The position numbers were made by a program, and so were the translations under genes. This document shows, in pieces, positions 1-6,203 of a DNA stretch of 16,691 nucleotides. The notes beneath the pieces are model-generated. The model had not been told where the DNA came from. It saw only the letters and a program-made list of their open reading frames with translations, and did not search any database. Positions within the stretch are counted from its first letter, which is position 1. Each line of letters opens with the position of its first letter. Origin of the DNA: CAZPHI01 sp964586425 (GTDB lineage Bacteria > Bacillota > Clostridia > Lachnospirales > Lachnospiraceae); the NCBI GenBank assembly GCA_964586425.1, contig CAZPHI010000043.1:1-16691 (forward strand), read 5' to 3'.

Positions 1-39
1 GTTTGTGTTCATCGCTGATAAATTGTGTTGTACTACCAT
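1..39 (-). CDS. fliC: Flagellin, N-terminal 13 codons (runs off window)
   Basis: Reading leftward from an ATG at 39-37 gives MVVQHNLSAMNTN, the usual start of bacterial flagellins. The N-terminal helix of flagellin packs into the filament core and carries the export signal. GGAGG at 51-47 sits 7 nt before the ATG. The gene continues past base 1, so length, variable domain and C-terminus cannot be judged. It follows the FliT-position gene but has its own sigma-28-like promoter (124-150) and a long leader with CsrA sites. It is called hag in Bacillus, where it lies between csrA and flaG; here it lies after the whole late operon. Identity rests on 13 residues plus promoter, leader and neighbours, which together are strong. 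Confidence 0.9.
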   Translation of the reverse strand, partial: MVVQHNLSAMNTN

Positions 40-45
40 AATAAT

Positions 46-78
46 TCCTCCTTGAATATCCGGTGGCATCCTTGCCAC
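46..78 (-). promoter_or_regulatory. CsrA-binding sites in flagellin leader
   Basis: In the mRNA sense, GUGGCA-AGGA-UGCCAC (78-63) forms a perfect 6-bp stem with GGA in the loop. Its core CAAGGAUG equals the CsrA SELEX core CARGGAUG. A second match, CAAGGAGG (54-47), overlaps the flagellin Shine-Dalgarno sequence, and a third GGA lies between them (61-59). The three GGA triplets start at 71, 61 and 51, exactly 10 nt apart. The layout resembles the B. subtilis hag leader, where a CsrA dimer bridges an upstream hairpin and the Shine-Dalgarno site to block translation. csrA and its antagonist fliW lie in the same cluster. Binding itself is inferred. Confidence 0.8.
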
Positions 79-123
79 TCGTTGGTTAGTTTCAATAGCA
101 CTTATGTACTACTGTTATTTATT

Positions 124-150
124 ATATCGGTTCTAGTTTCATAAACTTAA
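124..150 (-). promoter_or_regulatory. Sigma-28 promoter for flagellin
   Basis: On the minus strand TTAAGTTT (150-143), an 11-nt spacer and ACCGATAT (131-124) match the flagellar sigma factor consensus TAAAGTTT-N11-GCCGATAA, and contain CCGATAT exactly as in the Bacillus SigD -10. Transcription would start near 116 and give a leader of roughly 75-80 nt containing the CsrA sites. The promoter lies just beyond the stop codon of the preceding gene, so flagellin can be transcribed separately from the late operon. Confidence 0.85.
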
Positions 151-171
151 CCCCGCATATAAACTTTTTGA

Positions 172-651
172 TTATTTTTTTTGGTCTAAAAATTGTGGTG
201 TATCATCCACTCTGCTCATACTCTTATAATAATTAGAAGCCATTGTTCCACTTCTTTTTGCATTACGAATATCCTTCTTCATAACTGCGAACTTTTTGTC
301 TGCAAGCAGTTTATTCTGAGCTTCTTCTTTCTGAATCTTAACGCTTCTCTCCGTTATCTGAGTAATCAAAATCTTCATAATCTTAATCTGCTCTGCGTAT
401 TTGTCTTTACCATCCAGAAATTGTATTCTAATTCTATTATATAATGCATCAAAACCATCATCTAATCCATTAAGCTCGTCAACAAATTGTTCCTTTTTGT
501 CTACATTGTCGTAAAAGCTTTGTGGATCTGAATCAGCATCTGTAAGAATACTAGTTTGCTGTTCATCTAACTCAATAATCTTATCCAGAATAATGATCTT
601 CTTTTTTAAACCATCAATCATTATATCTACATAATTAGCTGTATTATCCAT
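172..651 (-). CDS. Putative FliT-type flagellar export chaperone
   Basis: A 159-residue, charged, almost entirely helical protein without signal peptide or membrane segment. It is rich in K, D, E, I and Q, with heptad-like stretches around residues 5-35 and 60-115 and a basic tail. I do not recognise a family signature. Its place directly after fliS, at the end of flaG-fliD-fliS, is the fliT position in Bacillus, and its size and helical make-up suit a FliT/FlgN-type chaperone (for example for FliD). That role is inferred from context. The ATG at 651 follows GGAAG. A longer reading from GTG at 684 is rejected because that codon sits inside a hairpin just after fliS and lacks a clear ribosome site. 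An alternative is a lineage-specific flagellar coiled-coil protein. Confidence 0.7.
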   Translation of the reverse strand: MDNTANYVDIMIDGLKKKIIILDKIIELDEQQTSILTDADSDPQSFYDNVDKKEQFVDELNGLDDGFDALYNRIRIQFLDGKDKYAEQIKIMKILITQITERSVKIQKEEAQNKLLADKKFAVMKKDIRNAKRSGTMASNYYKSMSRVDDTPQFLDQKK

Positions 652-665
652 AATACTTCCATTCC

Positions 666-685
666 AGTGCCTCTGGTTTGGCACT
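666..685 (-). other. Hairpin between fliS and FliT-position gene
   Basis: AGTGCC (685-680) and GGCACT (671-666) form a perfect 6-bp stem with an 8-nt loop, starting one base after the fliS stop codon and ending 14 nt before the next ATG. No T-run follows, so it is unlikely to be an intrinsic terminator. It could mark RNA processing or stabilise the fliS message. The fold was drawn by eye. Confidence 0.5.
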
Positions 686-686
686 A

Positions 687-1070
687 TTAAGCTTTCTTAG
701 TAAGTCTCATAACTTCTTTCCATGTATCACGCATACCACGAAGATGTACAAGAACTTCAAGAAGAATTTCCTTATCCTTTTTGATATTGGCTTCTACGAG
801 TCTTCGATATATGTAATCATACACATTATCAAAATCTTTTGCAACTGGATAGTCATGATTTAATGTTGATTTAAATTCAATTATAATGTCTTCCGCTTTT
901 TTAATATTAGTATGCGCTTTGACAACGTCATTCTGTTCAATTCCCATTATTGCAACATTGCAGAACTTAATTGCACCTTCATAAAGCATTAATGTAAGTT
1001 CTGCTGGCGAGGCAGTAAGCACTTTGTTTTTATTATATTGTGAATACGCCTGGTTTGCTAAAGTAGCCAT
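687..1070 (-). CDS. fliS: Flagellin export chaperone FliS
   Basis: The 127-residue product has the normal FliS length. It shows the family pattern: N-terminal AYSQYNKNKVLTASPAELTLMLYEGAIKFC (about residues 9-38, given here only to identify the helix-1 region), a central helix with HTNIKKAEDIIIEF, and a C-terminal helix with LRGMRDTWKEV. FliS is a cytosolic four-helix protein that wraps the C-terminal helix of flagellin, stops early polymerisation and delivers it to the export gate. In Bacillus it also takes part in the FliW-CsrA circuit. AGGAGG lies 6 nt before the ATG. The gene follows fliD after 45 nt and is probably co-transcribed with it. Nothing is missing or broken. Confidence 0.96.
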   Translation of the reverse strand: MATLANQAYSQYNKNKVLTASPAELTLMLYEGAIKFCNVAIMGIEQNDVVKAHTNIKKAEDIIIEFKSTLNHDYPVAKDFDNVYDYIYRRLVEANIKKDKEILLEVLVHLRGMRDTWKEVMRLTKKA

Positions 1071-1112
1071 AACCTACCTCCTGTATATTTGTATAACATC
1101 TAATACATTATA

Positions 1113-1139
1113 TTATCAACTGCCTAGAAGGCTTGATAA
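1113..1139 (-). other. Hairpin over the fliD stop codon
   Basis: In the mRNA sense, TTATCAA-GCCT pairs with AGGC-(AG bulge)-TTGATAA around a 3-nt loop, giving 7 plus 4 base pairs (1133-1139 with 1113-1119; 1129-1132 with 1122-1125). The structure covers the last fliD codons and its tandem TGA TAA stops. The following bases are AU-rich without a U-run, so an intrinsic terminator is unlikely. It may affect RNA processing, stability or fliD/fliS expression ratio. The fold was drawn by eye. Confidence 0.5.
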
Positions 1140-3326
1140 AGAACTCTGCTGAGAATTAAGCTTAGATAAAGCTGATTCCATGCTTGAAAACTGTTTGTAA
1201 TACTTAGTTTCATAGTCTGAAATCTTGTCCTCCCAGTCACTAATCTTTGTAGTGTACTGCGAATACTGTGTTTTCATCTGTTTATCATTATATATTGTAT
1301 AAGCACTACTTACTGAAGAAGTAGACATCTTCTTTGAAAGACTTGAATATACACCATCTGTCAGTTTATTGAAAAATGTTACAAAGTCCTCTGGGTTGCT
1401 TGATATTGCAGCTCTTAGTTTATCTGTATTACCTGATGTAACCGAATCAGAACTATCACCGTCTATATGAAATACACCCTTCTCATTAGTTGCTGAAGAA
1501 AAATATCCCTGTGTAGCAATACCGAATGATGATAATGAATATGTTGTTCCATTAATTTCATAACTAGCAAGCATGCCTGTCTTCATTGCATCAATTGAGC
1601 CACCAAGAAGAGTATCATTACGAAGAAGAGCATCTTTAATCTTCTTCTCCCACTCCTCAACCTCTGAATCAGTCATTGCTTCTTTCTCATCTGATGTAAG
1701 TGGTTCATAACCCTTTGAACTGTCTGCATTATATGCAGTATCCATACTTTTAATTAATGCATTATAATCAGTAAAGAAGTCTTTGACCATCTTATATATT
1801 CCATCTATATCCGTATTAGTTGTAATTGACACACTCTTATCATTACCGCTACTGTCCTGACCTGTTAAGGCACTAACCTGTATTGTAAGTCCATTAATCT
1901 GATAGTCATTAGAATTACTTGTGTACTTTGCTCCATTAAGTTCTATCTCAGAATCAACACCAGTTGTTCTTACCGCATTAGCAGATGGTCCTGATATAGA
2001 TGTTGAAGTGAAAGTATCAGTATTAACATCATACATTGTCTTTGCAAATGCTGCTTTAGCATCAACTTCAGTATTAATAGTGTTCCTTGTATTATTATTA
2101 CGATTCTCAACTTCCTGATTGATTGCATCCTTTTTTGTCTGGATATCTTCATCTGAATCAGTATCAAGGAATACATAATTAACATATTCATCTCGTAAAG
2201 CTGTCTGATCTGTAATTGTCTTATTATTAGTTGCAAGCTTTTTATTGTTAGCTTCAGTAGTGGTTACATTAGCCTTTAACTGTTTTGATAGATCAGTATA
2301 TTCATTATATATCTTCTTTTGTTCAGCAGTTAACGAAGCTACATCTACAGTCGTAGTAACTATAGTCTCACCATTATCGTCTCTTTTTGTTTCAGTTTTT
2401 GTCGGAAGAGCATCATAATCACTCTGTATAGCAGCAATCTTTGTATCAAGTTCTTCTTTCTTTTTAGCTAGTTCTTCATTACTCTTTGTAAGAGATTCTA
2501 TAGCTGTATTAGCTGATTTAATCTTAGAAAGTGATGATGCATAATTCTTCTTATACTCTGCCTGAACAGTCTTATAATCAGTCTTTGACGCATCATATCT
2601 TGAATCCTTAATAGCTGTAAGCTCTTCATCTGAATATGTCGCCCATGCCTTATACTCTGCATTCTCAGTTGTATTGCTTGTATACAATCCCATATTAGAA
2701 AGTGCATTAAGACCGCCTGCATCATTAGCTGTAAGTGAAAAGTCATTATCCTTACCAGGTTCCTTAGCACTTATGAAAAATCTCTGATTATTCTCATCAA
2801 AGCTTGCATTAACACCTGCATCTTTTAATTTGGCAATAAACTTATTAACTGTCAAATCACCAGTAATACTAATATTAGTATCCTTACCTCCTGCACTAAC
2901 AGCAATCTGACCACTTGTAAGGTCTTCAAGTCCTGTTATATCTGATAATTTGCTATCTCCCTTAACAGTAGTTGTTGTTCCTGTAATCTGACCACCAGTA
3001 AGATAACCAGAAGCTGCGAGGTGTTTTACCTTTAATGTCTGTGTATTATTAACAGCACCTGAAGCAGCTGTAACCTTGGCTACAGTAGAATCGGATACTG
3101 TTGCAGCCTTCAAGCCATATGTGCTTGAAAGTCTCATCTTAGATAACTTACCACTATAAAAATCATATATTTTAGTATTCATAGACTTCCATGCATCTTG
3201 AGTCCACGATAATTTAGTTCTAGCTTTAACAAGATTATCCTTCTTAAGTGAATATGAAGAAACCATTGCCTTAACAATTGAATCTGTATCAAGATTTGAA
3301 CTAAGTCCTGCTAATCTAATAGGCAT
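1116..3326 (-). CDS. fliD: Flagellar filament cap protein FliD (enlarged)
   Basis: A 736-residue FliD (HAP2), the distal cap that folds exported flagellin into the growing filament. The N-terminal domain (about 1-105) begins MPIRLAGLSSNLDTDSIV, typical of FliD. The C-terminal domain (about 500-736) has a DIDGIYKMVKDFFTDYNAL helix, then LSSFGIATQGYF, DKLRAAISSNPEDFVTFF and a terminal coiled coil ending SSLSSLLGS. Enterobacterial and Bacillus FliD are about 470-500 residues. The extra length is a helical insertion at about 215-430 (for example SNEELAKKKEELDTKIAAI) with a short Thr-rich hairpin-like segment near 310-330. No cysteine is present. GGAGG lies 8 nt before the ATG. The gene sits 25 nt after flaG, as in Bacillus. 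Confidence 0.95.
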   Translation of the reverse strand: MPIRLAGLSSNLDTDSIVKAMVSSYSLKKDNLVKARTKLSWTQDAWKSMNTKIYDFYSGKLSKMRLSSTYGLKAATVSDSTVAKVTAASGAVNNTQTLKVKHLAASGYLTGGQITGTTTTVKGDSKLSDITGLEDLTSGQIAVSAGGKDTNISITGDLTVNKFIAKLKDAGVNASFDENNQRFFISAKEPGKDNDFSLTANDAGGLNALSNMGLYTSNTTENAEYKAWATYSDEELTAIKDSRYDASKTDYKTVQAEYKKNYASSLSKIKSANTAIESLTKSNEELAKKKEELDTKIAAIQSDYDALPTKTETKRDDNGETIVTTTVDVASLTAEQKKIYNEYTDLSKQLKANVTTTEANNKKLATNNKTITDQTALRDEYVNYVFLDTDSDEDIQTKKDAINQEVENRNNNTRNTINTEVDAKAAFAKTMYDVNTDTFTSTSISGPSANAVRTTGVDSEIELNGAKYTSNSNDYQINGLTIQVSALTGQDSSGNDKSVSITTNTDIDGIYKMVKDFFTDYNALIKSMDTAYNADSSKGYEPLTSDEKEAMTDSEVEEWEKKIKDALLRNDTLLGGSIDAMKTGMLASYEINGTTYSLSSFGIATQGYFSSATNEKGVFHIDGDSSDSVTSGNTDKLRAAISSNPEDFVTFFNKLTDGVYSSLSKKMSTSSVSSAYTIYNDKQMKTQYSQYTTKISDWEDKISDYETKYYKQFSSMESALSKLNSQQSSLSSLLGS

Positions 3327-3351
3327 AACAACACCTCCTTACTGTTATAAT

Positions 3352-3822
3352 CTATCTCTTTTCATCAACTAGAATTCCTGCTAATTCCCATGCCTTTTCA
3401 AGCATCTCAAGCGCCTTCTCAGCAGGAATCTCCTTAATTACCTTGTCAGTATCCTTGTCTTTAATTTTAATTGTAATACGATGTGTTGCTTCATGATATC
3501 CGAATTCAGCAATAGTATTATTATTAATCTTTTTATTAATATCCTTTGCTGCATTCTTAAGATATGCTTCGCTGGCTTTTTCTTCATTACGAAGTAAAGT
3601 TTCCTCATTATCGCTCGAAGAATTATTAGTTCCATCTCCCTGCGATGCTTTAGCTACAACCACCTGTTCCATACTTAGTGAAGAGCTTGATGCATCGGAT
3701 GTATCATCTGCCGGCTTTGCTACAACATTCTTAGGAGTCTGCGATTTTTCAACATGTGGCTGTGGCGCCTGATATGATGATGCACCTGCCATGCTGTTCA
3801 TAGATTCTATTCCTATTCCCAT
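3352..3822 (-). CDS. flaG: FlaG family flagellar protein
   Basis: A 156-residue protein. The first 75 residues are low-complexity, rich in Ser, Ala, Gln and Asp, and probably disordered. The C-terminal part (about 100-156) carries the FlaG pattern: EFGYHEATHRITIKIKD, then VIKEIPAEKALEMLEKAWE, then GILVDEKR. FlaG proteins are small, sit next to fliD and influence filament length in some bacteria; the molecular role is not settled. Family FlaG proteins are usually near 110-130 residues, so the N-terminal tail is somewhat long. GGAGG lies 9 nt before the ATG, and a sigma-28-like promoter lies upstream (3876-3902). It is probably co-transcribed with fliD, fliS and the following gene. Confidence 0.9.
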   Translation of the reverse strand: MGIGIESMNSMAGASSYQAPQPHVEKSQTPKNVVAKPADDTSDASSSSLSMEQVVVAKASQGDGTNNSSSDNEETLLRNEEKASEAYLKNAAKDINKKINNNTIAEFGYHEATHRITIKIKDKDTDKVIKEIPAEKALEMLEKAWELAGILVDEKR

Positions 3823-3875
3823 TTTTATTCACCTCCGTGTGAAGTCAATGCTACTTTATCAATTTGCTAAAGCAT

Positions 3876-3902
3876 ATATCGACTGCACAACATGAAAAAT
3901 TA
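3876..3902 (-). promoter_or_regulatory. Probable sigma-28 promoter for flaG-fliD-fliS
   Basis: Minus-strand TAATTTTT (3902-3895), an 11-nt spacer and GTCGATAT (3883-3876) match TAAAGTTT-N11-GCCGATAA at 6 of 8 bases in each box. It lies in the 116-nt csrA-flaG gap, the longest gap inside the late block, and would give a leader of about 45-50 nt. The rest of the gap is AT-rich; I see no terminator after csrA. Confidence 0.6.
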
Positions 3903-3938
3903 ATATCTGTCTTTATTAAATTTTTATAAAGTCATTAA

Positions 3939-4160
3939 TTACTGAAACAGATTATTCAACTCATCATTAGATACAACTGAATTGGCAGCTTCTTTATTAG
4001 CTTCCTGAATCTGTACATATACTTCTTTACGATAGATTGGAACGCTCTTTGGAGCAGATATGCCAAGTTTCACCTGATCACCTTTAATCTCTATTATTGT
4101 TATCTCAATATCATCATTAATTATTATTGATTCATCTTTCTTTCGTGATAAAGCTAGCAT
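3939..4160 (-). CDS. csrA: Carbon storage / flagellin translation regulator CsrA
   Basis: A 73-residue RNA-binding beta-strand dimer that represses translation by binding GGA motifs in leaders. The start MLALSRKKDESI matches the CsrA N-terminus, and the residues used for RNA contact in E. coli, L4, R6 and R44, are in register (PIYRKEV at 41-47). The core GDQVKLGISAPKSVPIYRKE is typical, and the Asn/Ser-rich tail is variable as usual. I chose the ATG at 4160: it gives the family start and follows GGTGA. An in-frame GTG at 4169 would add three residues inside fliW and is less likely. One base separates it from the fliW stop, so translation is probably coupled. The likely target is the flagellin leader at 46-78. 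Confidence 0.96.
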   Translation of the reverse strand: MLALSRKKDESIIINDDIEITIIEIKGDQVKLGISAPKSVPIYRKEVYVQIQEANKEAANSVVSNDELNNLFQ

Positions 4161-4161
4161 T

Positions 4162-4626
4162 CTACTCACCGCCTTTCTTTGAATCTGCTTTTAATATGTC
4201 ATATATAGGGAATCTTACAGGGTATTCTTCATTATCTGCGATAAGCTGACAAGCTAATCTCTTCTCAGCGTTAATGACAATTGGAGCCTTAAGGTTACAA
4301 GCCATTTTCGTTACATCTGCTGGAACTGTCAGTGTTACTACAACAATCAAGTCAGTTGGGCCTGTAACTCCTATACCCTTAAGAAGTTCATCATCAACCA
4401 CTGGATCATAATCTTTCTTTACTAATTCAGGATTCATTATTGGTAAAGCTAAAGATACCTCATCAAGTGACTGGAGCCACATAATAGTCTTTCCATCTGA
4501 TTTTTCTGAATTATAGATTATTGTATATTTTTTGAAATTTTCAAATCCCATAAGTCCTTTTTCAAAAGTAATAACTTTTTCCTCGCTTATGTCAATCTGT
4601 CCAAACCATTTTGTGTTAACTAACAT
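4162..4626 (-). CDS. fliW: Flagellar assembly factor FliW (CsrA antagonist)
   Basis: A 154-residue FliW, close to the Bacillus length of 143. It begins MLVNTKWFGQIDISEEKVITF and contains FEKGLMGFENFKKY, SLALPIMNPELV, VVVTLTVP and NLKAPIVINAEKRLACQ in the family order. FliW binds CsrA allosterically and frees the flagellin message; flagellin in turn titrates FliW, so translation tracks export. The ATG at 4626 follows GAGGT with a 6-nt gap. An upstream in-frame ATG at 4659 would add 11 unrelated residues and has no good ribosome site. It follows flgL by 41 nt and abuts csrA, the same order as in Bacillus. Confidence 0.96.
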   Translation of the reverse strand: MLVNTKWFGQIDISEEKVITFEKGLMGFENFKKYTIIYNSEKSDGKTIMWLQSLDEVSLALPIMNPELVKKDYDPVVDDELLKGIGVTGPTDLIVVVTLTVPADVTKMACNLKAPIVINAEKRLACQLIADNEEYPVRFPIYDILKADSKKGGE

Positions 4627-4667
4627 AACATACCTCTTTTCTGTGCCTATTCGGCTCATTATTTATT

Positions 4668-6140
4668 CTATAGGAAATCCAATAAGGATTGTCTTACTAC
4701 CTTGCTTGCTGCTGTAAGCGATGCATTATATACAAGTTCTGCTGCTGAATAATTAACTACTACATCCTCTAAGTCTACATCTTCATTCTTAGACTTAAGA
4801 TCTGTAACGCTTAGTTTCTGAGCTGTTAATCTTGTTTCGGTTAACTTAAGACGTGTAACACGATTACCTATATCTGAGATAGATGAAGTTACCTGCTGTT
4901 GATAAGCCTGTATTGTCTTATTACCAGAATCAAAAAGCTTCTGTACATTATCATTAGCAATTGCTAATTCTTTATTAGCATTCTCTATAAGTGCTGTTAT
5001 TCTTTCCTGTGAAGCATCATCTGAATATTCTTCCTGCGATTTCATAGATGTTAATGTATCAATCTTGCTCTGAATATCATTAACTCCCTGAACTGCATTA
5101 TATAAGTTATCAATATCCCTTCCAAAATTAATGTTGAATGTATCAGATGCCTCAGTATTAACTTTAATCTTCTGTGCATAGTTAATGGTGTATTCAATAT
5201 CCTCACCATCTTTAGCTTTAGCATACTCAACACCAGTTGTGAGATTCTTACAGTCAAAGTATAATTCTGGTCTTACATCACCTTTTTGGAATGTCGAACT
5301 ATCCTTTTGATATGTAAAACTAATTGTATCATTGGTCTCTGCGCTTAACTTGTTATATACGTTAGTTCCTAACAACAATTCACCTGTAGAATTATTGAAT
5401 AAGACCTCATCAGCACCAGGTGTTCTTGTCTTATCAGTTGTTGGTGTAACATCAAATTCACCACCACTATACTTTAGCTTTGATATTGATTCATCTGACA
5501 ATGTAGAATATCCTAATGTAATTCTATATACCTGTGATGATGAAGGTTGATCTTTAATTATATCCGGTGCATCAAGAGATGCATCTGCTGCATCATTGAT
5601 ATCAACCACATTAGTATATACTGTTTTTGTATCGATTGCATCCTTTGAGAACTTCTGTGTAATCTCATAAGAACTGCTTCTTGCATCCTCTAATGTCTGG
5701 AATGTAAGCGATGTATCAGTCTTAAATCCTGAGAATACATATCTTCCTGCATAATCAACATCACCCTGTGCATAGAATGATTCTTTTAGTTTCACAAGTC
5801 CTTCGGCAATAATCTGTCTTTCACTAATTGACTGAGGATCATTAGAACCTTGATTTGTCTTTTCATACATATCTGTAAGAATACTATTCACTTCATTTAA
5901 CGCACCTTCTGTTACACTAAGCCATGACTGTGCATCTGGAATATTCTTGCCTAGATATTGTGATATCTCATTAAGGTTAGTTCTCAAGCGTAATGCTCTA
6001 ATTGCAATAATAGGATCTTCCGATGGACGACTTATCTTCTTCTGTGTAGAAAGCTGTGTATCAAGCGTACTCATCTGTTCTTTATTAATTGCTACATTAG
6101 CAAGTGAATTATTAACCATCATTTGATTAGTTATTCGCAT
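4668..6140 (-). CDS. flgL: Hook-filament junction protein FlgL (enlarged)
   Basis: A 490-residue FlgL (HAP3). The flagellin-like N-terminus (about 1-140) includes MRITNQMMVN, ISRPSEDPIIAIRALRLR and AGRYVFSGFKT. The C-terminal helix (about 340-490) includes LYNAVQGVNDI and NEDVDLEDVVVNYSAAELVYNA, the standard FlgL end. FlgL forms the last ring of the hook-filament junction, on which the filament is built. Known FlgL proteins are about 300 residues, so the middle (about 145-335) is an enlarged surface domain. One cysteine occurs (YFDCKNL). The start at 6140 gives the family MRI beginning and follows GGAGG by 8 nt; an in-frame TTG at 6155 overlaps that ribosome site and is rejected. A sigma-28-like promoter lies just upstream. 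Confidence 0.95.
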   Translation of the reverse strand: MRITNQMMVNNSLANVAINKEQMSTLDTQLSTQKKISRPSEDPIIAIRALRLRTNLNEISQYLGKNIPDAQSWLSVTEGALNEVNSILTDMYEKTNQGSNDPQSISERQIIAEGLVKLKESFYAQGDVDYAGRYVFSGFKTDTSLTFQTLEDARSSSYEITQKFSKDAIDTKTVYTNVVDINDAADASLDAPDIIKDQPSSSQVYRITLGYSTLSDESISKLKYSGGEFDVTPTTDKTRTPGADEVLFNNSTGELLLGTNVYNKLSAETNDTISFTYQKDSSTFQKGDVRPELYFDCKNLTTGVEYAKAKDGEDIEYTINYAQKIKVNTEASDTFNINFGRDIDNLYNAVQGVNDIQSKIDTLTSMKSQEEYSDDASQERITALIENANKELAIANDNVQKLFDSGNKTIQAYQQQVTSSISDIGNRVTRLKLTETRLTAQKLSVTDLKSKNEDVDLEDVVVNYSAAELVYNASLTAASKVVRQSLLDFL

Positions 6141-6176
6141 TGTATTTTCCTCCAATCCATCGATAATCTACATATT

Positions 6177-6203
6177 ATATCGGCTTAAACTCCTGTTTCA
6201 TTA
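6177..6203 (-). promoter_or_regulatory. Sigma-28-like promoter before flgL
   Basis: Minus-strand GCCGATAT (6184-6177) is a perfect SigD-type -10, immediately after the TAA stop of the preceding flgK gene. TAAT (6203-6200) lies 15 nt upstream of it, near the Bacillus TAAA-N15-GCCGATAT arrangement; the extended -35 (TAATGAAA) matches the enterobacterial octamer poorly. It could raise flgL-fliW-csrA expression relative to flgK. Confidence 0.6.

Noticed and set aside
1970..2770. Minus-strand overlapping frames inside fliD
   Set aside because: They are shifted-frame readings of fliD with skewed composition and no start signals.
3841..3875. Possible hairpin in the flaG leader (TGCTTTA against TAAAGTAGCA)
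   Set aside because: Pairing needs an internal bulge and is AT-rich; too weak to list as a feature.
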